This document shows, one piece after another, positions 51,218 through 59,431 of a DNA stretch of 64,000 nt. Position 1 is the first letter of the stretch. Every line of letters begins with the position of its first letter. The notes beneath the pieces were generated by a model. That model was not told where the DNA came from. It did not search any database and saw nothing but the letters and a program-made list of their open reading frames with translations. The DNA is from an uncultured Erythrobacter sp. (GTDB lineage Bacteria; Pseudomonadota; Alphaproteobacteria; Sphingomonadales; Sphingomonadaceae), in assembly GCA_947499095.1 (NCBI GenBank), contig CANMMR010000003.1:353201-417200 (forward strand), read 5' to 3'. The translations under genes and the position numbers were made by a program.

Positions 51218-51837
51218 TCATCGCCGTCGACGGCCCGACGGCCTCGGGCAAGGGCACCATCGCCAAGGCTCTCGCGGCGCATTTCGGCCTGCCGCACCTC
51301 GATACCGGCCTGCTCTACCGCGCGGTCGGGTACCAATGCGCGCAGGACGGCGGCGAGCCGAACTCGCTGGCCGATGCGCTAACCGCGTGCGCTTTCCCCG
51401 ATAGCCTGCTCGACGACCCCGAATTGCGCAGCGAGGCCGTCGGTGCGCTGGCCAGCAAAGTCTCGGTCCACCCCGCCGTCCGCAGGGCACTGTACGAACG
51501 CCAGCGCGCCTTTGCAGAGCAGGAAGGCGGCGCGGTGCTCGACGGGCGCGATATCGGCACGGTCATCGCGCCGGACGCCGACGTGAAACTGTTCGTCACC
51601 GCCAGCGTCGCCGCGCGCGCTCAGCGCCGCTTCGCCGAAATGCGCTCGCAGGGCCGCGCAGTGACGCTGGAAGACATCACCGCCGACATCGCACAGCGCG
51701 ACGCACGCGACATGAACCGCGCCGATGCACCGCTCAAGCCGGCCGCAGACGCGCTGATCTTCGACACGACGAATTTCGGCAAGGACGAAGCGATCGAAGC
51801 CGCGATCGAAGCGGTTACTAGCGCGGCGGAGCGATAG
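51214..51837 (+). CDS. cmk: Cytidylate kinase
   Basis: [39 protein letters not shown]...[21 protein letters not shown]. Confidence 0.95.
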   Translation: [207 protein letters not shown]

Positions 51838-52193
51838 CCGCTTTCCTACCGGCGACGTGTCGTGGCAGGACCTCGTCCGAAGTCCAGCAAAACTGTCGCA
51901 CCGATGCCGCATTTTCGCGCCCGGACTTTTTCCCGCCAGAACTGTGGTCCATGCGGTCCATGTTCAGGAGCGGCGCCCTTGCAATTCGCTTGCCTTTTAC
52001 GCCCCTTTCGCCTAGGCGCGCGCCCGTCCCGAGCATCACATGGATCGAACGGACCTTCGCGGCGGCATCCGGCCTCGCGGAGAACACGGCCCTCTTGCCC
52101 CGTACGGCCCGCGCGATGGTGCGCGGGCAGACGGAGAAAGACCCCGGGAAAACCGGTGGCCGGTAGCAAAACGAACGTCAGGACTACTCAAAT

Positions 52194-53897
52194 ATGGCAA
52201 CTGCAGCCAATCCCACCCGCGCCGATTTTGAGGCGATGCTCAACGAGCAGCTCGGCGGCGCAGACGAAGGCGGTTTCGAAGGCCGTGTCGTCAAGGGCAC
52301 CGTCACTTCCGTAGAGAACGGTTTCGCCCTTATCGATGTCGGCCTGAAGAGCGAAGGCCGCGTCGACCTCAAGGAATTCATGCGCGGCGAAGGCGACGAA
52401 GCGCCCAAGACCGGTGACGAAGTCGAAGTCTATGTCGACCGCGTCGAAAACGCCGACGGCGAAGCCATGCTGTCGCGCGACCGCGCCCGCCGCGAAGCCG
52501 CTTGGGACAAGCTGGAAAGCGAGTTCGGCGAAGGCAAGCGTGTCGAAGGCCGCATCTTCGGCCGCGTCAAGGGCGGCTTCACCGTCGACCTCGACGGTGC
52601 CGTGGCCTTCCTGCCCGGCAGCCAGGTCGACATCCGCCCCGTGCGCGACGTCACCCCGCTGATGGACATGGCCCAGCCCTTCCAGATCCTCAAGATGGAC
52701 CGCCGCCGCGGTAACATCGTCGTCTCGCGCCGTGCGGTTCTCGAAGAAACCCGCGCCGAACAGCGCAGCGAGCTGATCGACAAGCTGAGCGAGAACGAAG
52801 TGATCGACGGCGTCGTGAAGAACATCACCGATTACGGCGCCTTCGTCGACCTCGGCGGTATCGACGGCCTGCTGCATGTCACCGACATGAGCTACAAGCG
52901 CGTCAACCACCCCAGCGAAATGATCGAGATCGGCCAGACCGTGACCGTGCAGATCATCCGCATCAACGAAGACACCCAGCGCATCAGCCTCGGCATGAAG
53001 CAGCTGGAATCGGATCCGTGGGATGGCGTTTCGGCCAAGTACCCGGTCGGCATGAAGCTGACGGGCACCGTGACCAACATCACCGAATACGGTGCATTCG
53101 TCGAAATCGAGCCGGGCATCGAAGGCCTGGTCCACGTTTCGGAAATGAGCTGGACCAAGAAGAACGTCCACCCGGGCAAGATCGTCTCGACCTCGCAGGA
53201 AGTCGAAGTCATGGTCCTCGAAGTGGACAGCGAAAAGCGCCGCATTTCGCTCGGCCTCAAGCAGGCCCAGCGCAATCCGTGGGAAGAGTTCGCAGACAAG
53301 CACCCGGTCGGCTCGAAGGTCGAAGGCGAAGTCAAGAACGCCACCGAATTCGGCCTGTTCATCGGCCTCGACGGCGACGTCGACGGCATGGTCCACATGT
53401 CGGACATTGCCTGGGGCATCTCCGGTGAAGACGCGCTGGCCCTGCACCGCAAGGGCGAGCAGGTCGAAGCCGTCGTGCTCGACGTCGACACCGACAAGGA
53501 GCGCATCAGCCTCGGCATGAAGCAGCTCGAAAAGGGTGCACCGACCGAAGCCGGTGCTTCGGGCAGCCTCCGCAGGGGCGAAACCGTCACCGTCACCGTT
53601 CTCGAAGTCCGCGATGGCGGCCTCGAGGTGCAGGTCGGCGAAGACGGCGCGACCGGCTTCATCAAGCGCAGCGACCTCGGCCGCGACCGCGACGAGCAGC
53701 GTCCCGACCGCTTCCAGGTCGGCAACAAGGTCGACGCTATGGTCACCGGTTTCGACCGCTCGAAGAAGCCCAACTTCTCGATCAAGGCGCGTCAGATCGC
53801 CGAAGAGAAGGAAGCGGTTGCTCAGTTCGGTTCGTCGGATTCGGGTGCATCACTCGGCGACATCCTCGGCGAAGCGCTGAAGAAGAAGGAAGACTAA
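52194..53897 (+). CDS. rpsA: 30S ribosomal protein S1
   Basis: Multiple S1 repeats (GAFVDLGGIDGLLHVTDMSYKRVNHPSEMI etc.). Confidence 0.98.
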   Translation: MATAANPTRADFEAMLNEQLGGADEGGFEGRVVKGTVTSVENGFALIDVGLKSEGRVDLKEFMRGEGDEAPKTGDEVEVYVDRVENADGEAMLSRDRARREAAWDKLESEFGEGKRVEGRIFGRVKGGFTVDLDGAVAFLPGSQVDIRPVRDVTPLMDMAQPFQILKMDRRRGNIVVSRRAVLEETRAEQRSELIDKLSENEVIDGVVKNITDYGAFVDLGGIDGLLHVTDMSYKRVNHPSEMIEIGQTVTVQIIRINEDTQRISLGMKQLESDPWDGVSAKYPVGMKLTGTVTNITEYGAFVEIEPGIEGLVHVSEMSWTKKNVHPGKIVSTSQEVEVMVLEVDSEKRRISLGLKQAQRNPWEEFADKHPVGSKVEGEVKNATEFGLFIGLDGDVDGMVHMSDIAWGISGEDALALHRKGEQVEAVVLDVDTDKERISLGMKQLEKGAPTEAGASGSLRRGETVTVTVLEVRDGGLEVQVGEDGATGFIKRSDLGRDRDEQRPDRFQVGNKVDAMVTGFDRSKKPNFSIKARQIAEEKEAVAQFGSSDSGASLGDILGEALKKKED

Positions 53898-53928
53898 GCT
53901 CTTCCATCCCTTCTCAGGGTAATCATGA

Positions 53929-53963
53929 AGGCCCGCTTGCTCATCTGAGCAGGCGGGCCTTTC
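53929..53963 (+). terminator. Terminator after rpsA
   Basis: AAGGCCCGC-T-TGCTCA-TC-TGAGCA-G-GCGGGCCTTT. Confidence 0.8.
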
Positions 53964-53994
53964 CTACTCGGGCCGGGCGTCCTACACTCCCGGC

Positions 53995-54750
53995 ATGTTG
54001 CAAGTTCACCAGTTCCCGTGCCTGTCCGACAATTACGGCTTCCTGCTCCACGATCCCGAAAGCGGAGAGACTGCCGCAATCGATACGCCCGATGGCAAGG
54101 AGTATTTGAAACAGGCCGAGGCCAAAGGCTGGCGGATTACGCAGATCTGGAACACGCACTGGCACCCCGACCATGCGGGCGGAAACAAGGACATCGTCGA
54201 GACGACAGGCGCGACGGTTATCGCCCCGCAGGAGGTCGACAAGCTCAGCCCGATCGACCGCGTGGTCGGCAATGGCGACAGCGTCTCGCTGGGTGAATGG
54301 ACCGCGCGCGTGATCGACGTGTCGGGCCACACCAACGGTCACATCGCCTATCACCTCGCCGATGCCGACATGGCCTTCGTCGGCGACAGTGTGTTCGCGC
54401 TGGGCTGCGGGCGCATGTTCGAAGGCGAGGCAGAGCAGTTCTGGAACAGCCTCGACCGGATCAGGCAGTTGCCGGAGAACACCCAGCTCTATTGCGCGCA
54501 CGAATACACGGCGGCCAATGCCAAATTCGCGCTGCATGCCGATCCCGACAATGCCGAACTGCGGCTCTACGCCGCACAGGTCGAGGAGAAGCGCGCCAAG
54601 GGCGAGCCGACCGTGCCGACGGTGCTCTCGCGCGAGCTGGAGACCAATCCTTTCCTGCGGGCCGACGATCGCGCCATGCGCGACCGCTGGGGCGGCAGCA
54701 GCCCAGCAGAAACCTTCGCGGCCCTGCGCGCGGCGAAGGACAATTTCTAG
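53995..54750 (+). CDS. gloB: Hydroxyacylglutathione hydrolase (glyoxalase II)
   Basis: NTHWHPDHAGGNKDI, GHTNGHIAYH, GCGRMFEG, AHEYTAANAKFA. Confidence 0.95.
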   Translation: MLQVHQFPCLSDNYGFLLHDPESGETAAIDTPDGKEYLKQAEAKGWRITQIWNTHWHPDHAGGNKDIVETTGATVIAPQEVDKLSPIDRVVGNGDSVSLGEWTARVIDVSGHTNGHIAYHLADADMAFVGDSVFALGCGRMFEGEAEQFWNSLDRIRQLPENTQLYCAHEYTAANAKFALHADPDNAELRLYAAQVEEKRAKGEPTVPTVLSRELETNPFLRADDRAMRDRWGGSSPAETFAALRAAKDNF

Positions 54751-54754
54751 GGCG

Positions 54755-55729
54755 ATGCGGGCGCTCGAAGTCAGCGCGCTGTCCGACGACCTGTCCGGCG
54801 TCGCGCTGGTGGAGCGGACGCGGCCCTCACCTCAGCCCGGCGAAGTTCTGGTCCGCGTGCGTGCGGCCTCGCTCAACTATCCCGACCTGCTGATGACGCA
54901 GGGCAAGTACCAGTTCAAACCAGAGCTTCCGTTCGTGTCCGGCCTCGAAATGGCAGGCGAGATCGTCGAGGCGGGCCCGGACAGCGGGTTCGCGGTCGGC
55001 GACCGGGTGATGGGCGGCGCGAAGACGGGCGCCTTCGCCGACTATGTCGTCCTTCCCGCCAAATCGCTGCGAGCTGTACCCGAGGGGCTGGATTTCGGGC
55101 AGGCGGCGGCGATGGGCGCGGCCTACCACACCGCTTATGTCGCGCTGGTCGAATTGGGCGGTCTGAAGGCCGGACAAACGGTGTTGGTCCACGGTGCGAG
55201 CGGCGGAGTGGGTCTTGCAGCTTGCGATCTCGCGAAGGCGCTCGGCGCGCGGGTCATCGCTGCAACGCACCGAGACGACAAGATCGAACCGCTCAAGCGC
55301 ATTGCGCAGCCCGAGGCGGTGATCCTCAACACCAGTCGGTTCCGAGAACAGGTCTCCGAGCTTACCGACGGGGGCCTCTGCGACCTCGTCTACGATCCCA
55401 TTGGCGGCGATGTGTTCGACGAGAGCACGCGCTGCGTGACCTTCGGCGGCAAGTTGCTGGTGATCGGCTTCGTGTCCGGTCGCATTCCCGAGATCGCGGT
55501 CAACATCCCGCTGATGAAGGGCTTCTCGGTGGTAGGTGCTCGCGCGGGCGAATACGCGCGACGTTTCCCCGACCGCGCCGAGCGCATTGCGGCGGAGATC
55601 GACCGTCTTGCCAGCGCCGGCGCCATCACCCCGCATTTAGACCGCACCCTGCCCCTGGAGGATTGGCGCGAAGCCTTCGAGGCCATGCAGCGGGGCGAGA
55701 TCATCGGGAAAGTCGTGCTCGAACCCTGA
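54755..55729 (+). CDS. NADPH:quinone oxidoreductase family (MDR)
   Basis: RAASLNYPDLLMTQGKYQFKPELPFVSGLEMAGEIVEAG, VLVHGASGGVGLAA. Confidence 0.9.
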   Translation: MRALEVSALSDDLSGVALVERTRPSPQPGEVLVRVRAASLNYPDLLMTQGKYQFKPELPFVSGLEMAGEIVEAGPDSGFAVGDRVMGGAKTGAFADYVVLPAKSLRAVPEGLDFGQAAAMGAAYHTAYVALVELGGLKAGQTVLVHGASGGVGLAACDLAKALGARVIAATHRDDKIEPLKRIAQPEAVILNTSRFREQVSELTDGGLCDLVYDPIGGDVFDESTRCVTFGGKLLVIGFVSGRIPEIAVNIPLMKGFSVVGARAGEYARRFPDRAERIAAEIDRLASAGAITPHLDRTLPLEDWREAFEAMQRGEIIGKVVLEP

Positions 55730-55737
55730 GCGGAATC

Positions 55738-55764
55738 AGAAAGGGCGGCCCCGCAGGACCGCCC
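55738..55764 (-). terminator. Terminator of the F0 ATP synthase operon
   Basis: Minus strand GGGCGGtcctgcggggCCGCCCTTTCT. Confidence 0.7.
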
Positions 55765-55793
55765 TCTCGAAAGTCAGCGTTGCGACGCGGCGA

Positions 55794-56360
55794 TCAGATC
55801 CCCGCGATCACCTTGTCGGCCAGCGCGCGATCGGCCTCGGCGTCGTGCTTCTCGGCGATCAGCTTGCGGCTAGCCTGCGTGGCGGCAGTGACAGCGCGAT
55901 TGCGGACGTCCTCGACCGCTTCGCGCTCGGCTGCGGCGATCTTGTCTTCGGCCATGCGCTTGCGGCGCTCGACCATCGCCTTGCTGTCTTCTTCTGCCTT
56001 CACGAGCAGGGCGTCGGCTTCGTGCTGGGCGTTTTCCAGCATGGCCTCGGCGTCCTTCTCGGCACTGGCGATCTTGGCGGCGTATTCGTCGCGCAGGGCT
56101 TCGGCTTCGGCGCGAAGCTGTTTGGCTTCGTCGAGCTGCTCCTTGATCGCGGCGATCTTGCCGTCCAGGCCGCCCGCGATGGTCTTGTGCACCTTGGCGC
56201 CGAAAAGGGCGATCAGGATCAGGACCAGCATCGAGATCGAGACCCACTGGTAAGGCTCGAGGCCCCACAGCGAGGGTTCGGAATGCTTGGCAGCACCCGC
56301 ATCGACTTCGACGACGGCTTCGGGCTCGCCCGTGGTCAGCGGCTGGGGAGTGTTAGCCAT
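55794..56360 (-). CDS. atpF: F0F1 ATP synthase subunit b
   Basis: Single N-terminal TM then long coiled coil; last gene of atpI-B-E-F'-F. Confidence 0.85.
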   Translation of the reverse strand: MANTPQPLTTGEPEAVVEVDAGAAKHSEPSLWGLEPYQWVSISMLVLILIALFGAKVHKTIAGGLDGKIAAIKEQLDEAKQLRAEAEALRDEYAAKIASAEKDAEAMLENAQHEADALLVKAEEDSKAMVERRKRMAEDKIAAAEREAVEDVRNRAVTAATQASRKLIAEKHDAEADRALADKVIAGI

Positions 56361-56847
56361 GGATCATGGCCTCCTTCACGGCCTTGGCGGCGGTCGGCTT
56401 GGTTACCTTCACGCCCGCAAGGGTGGCGACGATGTCCTGCGCCGCTTCGACCGCGACCGATTCCACTTCCGTCAGCGCGGCGGTGCGCGCTTCGGCGATG
56501 CGGGTTTCGGCATCGGCCAGCTTCTTGTCGAGCCGGGTCTGCGCGGCCTTGAGCCGAGCCTCCGACTTGGCGGCCGCCTCGTCCTTGGCTTTGGCGACGA
56601 TCGCCTGCGCCGCGGCGCGGTTCTCGTTTTCCTTGACCCGCCAGGCTTCTTCCTCGGCGTCGGCCGCATCGCGTGCGGCCTTGGCAGCAGCGAGGTCGCC
56701 CGAGATCTGCGAATCGCGCTGGGCAACCGTGTCCATCACCTTGGGCACCATGCCCCGACCGATGACGAAGAAGGTGATGCCGAAGAAGATCAGCAGCCAG
56801 AAGACCTGGCTGGACCATGTTTCGGCAAGCTGTGCTATCTGTGGCAT
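56353..56847 (-). CDS. F0F1 ATP synthase subunit b'
   Basis: MPQIAQLAETWSSQVFWLLIFFGITFFVIGRGMVPKVMDTVAQR. Confidence 0.9.
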   Translation of the reverse strand: MPQIAQLAETWSSQVFWLLIFFGITFFVIGRGMVPKVMDTVAQRDSQISGDLAAAKAARDAADAEEEAWRVKENENRAAAQAIVAKAKDEAAAKSEARLKAAQTRLDKKLADAETRIAEARTAALTEVESVAVEAAQDIVATLAGVKVTKPTAAKAVKEAMIHG

Positions 56848-56931
56848 ATCAGCTCTCGATTAGCGGGACCGCTGGAAATCTGCGGCCGGTCGGTGCTCTT
56901 GCGCCGACCGGCCGGATCGATCCGTTTCGTC

Positions 56932-57159
56932 TTAGGCGACGAAGATCAGGATCATGGCAACGACGAACGCCAGCAGGCCGAGAAGCTCGGCAGCGGCGAA
57001 GCCGATGAACAGGCGGCCCTGCTGGCCGTCGGCAGCGCCGGGGTTGCGCAGCGCGCTTTCGAGGAACGAACCGAAGACGTTACCCACACCGATGGCGGCC
57101 ATGCCGGCACCGATTGCAGCGAGACCGGCACCAACCAGCTTTGCAGCTTCTACTTCCAT
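56932..57159 (-). CDS. atpE: F0F1 ATP synthase subunit c
   Basis: MEVEAAKLVGAGLAAIGAGMAAIGVGNVFGSFLESALRNP. Confidence 0.97.
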   Translation of the reverse strand: MEVEAAKLVGAGLAAIGAGMAAIGVGNVFGSFLESALRNPGAADGQQGRLFIGFAAAELLGLLAFVVAMILIFVA

Positions 57160-57199
57160 GACAAACTCCTTTGGGAAAACAGATAATTGCGTTGAAGAC

Positions 57200-57988
57200 T
57201 TAGTGGAGATGCTCTGCATCGTTGATGTAGAGCGAGGTCAGCAGGGCAAAGACATATGCCTGGATGCCTGCGACCAGAATTTCGAGGGCGCTGATGCCGA
57301 TCATCAGGATGAAGCTCGGCAGGCCGACAAGGGCGCCGAAGCCGAGGCCGGCGTTCGTGCCGTCGATCACGAAGCTCGACAGCACCTTGAGCAGCACGTG
57401 GCCGGCCATCATCGCGACGAACAGGCGCAGCGCGAGGCTGAAGGGGCGCACCATGAAGGAAATGAACTCGATCGGCGCGATCACCGGGACCATCGGCAGC
57501 GGCGTGCCGTGCGGCACGAACAGGCTGAAGAAATGCAGCCCGTGCTTCCAGAAACCGACCAGCAGGACGATCGAAAAGCTGATGATCGCCAGCACGCCGG
57601 TGACGGTGAAGTGACTGGTGAAGGTGAACGGGTGGATGCCGACGATGCCGAGCGGGAGGAGGCCCAGCAGGTTCGCGACCAGGATGAACATGAACAGGCT
57701 GAAGACATAGGGCACGTATTTGCGCCCTTCCTTGCCGATGTTCGCTTCCAGCATGTTGTCGATGAAGCCGGTGAAGGTTTCCACCATCATCTGCCAGCGG
57801 CCGGGGACCAGCTCGCGCTTCATGCCGCCAAGCACGAAGAGGAACAGCACCACGGCGGTGACCAGCATCCACATCGCGCTGTTGGTGAAGGCGATGTTGA
57901 AGCCGGCGAGTTCCCAGCCCTGCGTGCCCGCGATCGGTTCGATCGCGAACTGCTTCATCGGATCGACTTTGGCCTGTTCGGCTGCCAC
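57200..57988 (-). CDS. atpB: F0F1 ATP synthase subunit a
   Basis: FAIEPIAGTQGWELAGFNIAFTNSAMWML...SLALRLFVAMMAGHVLLKVL. Confidence 0.96.
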   Translation of the reverse strand: MAAEQAKVDPMKQFAIEPIAGTQGWELAGFNIAFTNSAMWMLVTAVVLFLFVLGGMKRELVPGRWQMMVETFTGFIDNMLEANIGKEGRKYVPYVFSLFMFILVANLLGLLPLGIVGIHPFTFTSHFTVTGVLAIISFSIVLLVGFWKHGLHFFSLFVPHGTPLPMVPVIAPIEFISFMVRPFSLALRLFVAMMAGHVLLKVLSSFVIDGTNAGLGFGALVGLPSFILMIGISALEILVAGIQAYVFALLTSLYINDAEHLH

Positions 57989-58042
57989 GTCTAAGTGTCC
58001 CTCAAGTCCTATGAACAGCGCCCCGAAATCCCGCTTGCGGGA

Positions 58043-58363
58043 TCATTCGTCGGGACGCTTGTTTGCCGCGCGGATAATGTTCCTGAAGGCCACGATTATT
58101 CCGAGGAACAATCCGACCAACAGACCCCAGGGCGATGTGCCGGCAAACCAGTCTACGGTCCACCCGATCACCGCGCCGCCGAGAATACCGCCCAGAAGGT
58201 CAGCCAATACCCGGTTGCCGGAGCGATAATTCGCATCCGCACCCGACATTTTCGGCTGGTTACGCTGATTTTCGCGCTGCTGGGCGGCATTGAGCCGCTG
58301 TTCCAGCGCGTCGATCCGCGCATCCTCCTCGATGGTTTCTCGTGCAGGCTTGTCGTCGCTCAT
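58043..58363 (-). CDS. atpI: ATP synthase protein I (AtpI/AtpZ-like)
   Basis: LADLLGGILGGAVIGWTVDWFAGTSPWGLLVGLFLGIIVAFRNI. Confidence 0.9.
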   Translation of the reverse strand: MSDDKPARETIEEDARIDALEQRLNAAQQRENQRNQPKMSGADANYRSGNRVLADLLGGILGGAVIGWTVDWFAGTSPWGLLVGLFLGIIVAFRNIIRAANKRPDE

Positions 58364-58548
58364 GCCAGGCTCCTTTGAAGGGGGTTGCGCGGCACGGGCA
58401 CGGACTTGCCCGCCGAGGGCGCCGCCCCCTTAGAAGGGGGGCATTGGGGAGTCAACATGAAGAGGGTGGGAAAAGGGGAGGTTTTGTGGGGTGCGGTCAG
58501 AAGATCCGTCCCGACCTTGCTATTCCGTCCCACAACCTTACCCGGAGT

Positions 58549-58763
58549 CTTTGTTGGGTGCGCTATCGACATCCGTCGATAGCTTGCGGCTCTGGCCCAC
58601 TCCCCCACCCGACCACCCATAGAATACCGTGCCGTGGGTGGTCGGGTGGGGGAGTGGGCCGGAGCCGAAGGGGAGCACGGATGTGCTTCCCGAACGCAAA
58701 TATGATCCCGCGTGGGCTGGTGCCGCTAAGGAAAGCGCGTATGCGCTTTCCGCACGCAACAAA
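58549..58763 (-). repeat. Structured non-coding element D, second copy of element C
   Basis: 69 bp (58594-58662) identical to 23517-23585; palindrome 58587-58667; hairpins 58562-58583, 58671-58691, 58730-58751; TTTGTTGGGTGCG/CGCACGCAACAAA ends. Confidence 0.9.
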
Positions 58764-59168
58764 TTACGGACAACGCGAATCCCGCATAGGCGGTGCACTC
58801 GTGCGGGTCTCCCAGCTACCGCTAGGCGCCTGATACTTCTCGCCCGGTGAAGTCGCCAGGATCGCCTGGCAGCCGGCGGTCAGCGCGTACTCTTCCAGCG
58901 TCGCATTGGTCGCCTTCGCGCGCTCGGCATAGACCGCACGGCGCTTGATATTGATATCGTTGACGAGGCGCTGGAGTTCCGGCGTGCTCGCACCGACGAT
59001 GCCGAGATAGCCGTCCATCTTCTCGCCCACCTGCCCGGCGGAACGCGCTGCGGCATAGGCGGGATCGCGCTGGGCGAAGGCCGGGGTCGCGAGGCCGCCG
59101 ATGGCGGTCGCGATCGCGACGCCTGCCAGCAGGCCCTTGGAAATTCGCTTGGTCATCATGTCACCCAT
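58764..59168 (-). CDS. YdbL family (DUF1318) periplasmic protein
   Basis: Signal peptide; DGYLGIVGASTPELQRLVNDINIKRRAVYAERA; next to YnbE-like and YdbH-like genes. Confidence 0.8.
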   Translation of the reverse strand: MGDMMTKRISKGLLAGVAIATAIGGLATPAFAQRDPAYAAARSAGQVGEKMDGYLGIVGASTPELQRLVNDINIKRRAVYAERAKATNATLEEYALTAGCQAILATSPGEKYQAPSGSWETRTSAPPMRDSRCP

Positions 59169-59431
59169 CAGAAAATATCCGCATTCTCTTCGATCGTATT
59201 GCCCGCGTCTTCCGCCAGGCGATAGATCACTTCCTGCCGGATGTTGACGTTAAGCTCTATCACGATCGGTTCTTCCGGCGCATTCACCGTGACGCATCCG
59301 GCCAAGCCGAGCGGAACGAGCGCTACCGCCACCATCCGTGCGAACCTGTGTGCTTTGCAATCCCCCTGCATGGCAAGGCTTGTCGCAGCGCGCGCGCGGT
59401 CCGTCAATTTGCCGTTTGTCATAGCGCTCAT
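59168..59431 (-). CDS. YnbE-like lipoprotein
   Basis: VPLGLAGCVTVNAPEEPIVIELNVNIRQEVIYRL. Confidence 0.8.
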   Translation of the reverse strand: MSAMTNGKLTDRARAATSLAMQGDCKAHRFARMVAVALVPLGLAGCVTVNAPEEPIVIELNVNIRQEVIYRLAEDAGNTIEENADIF

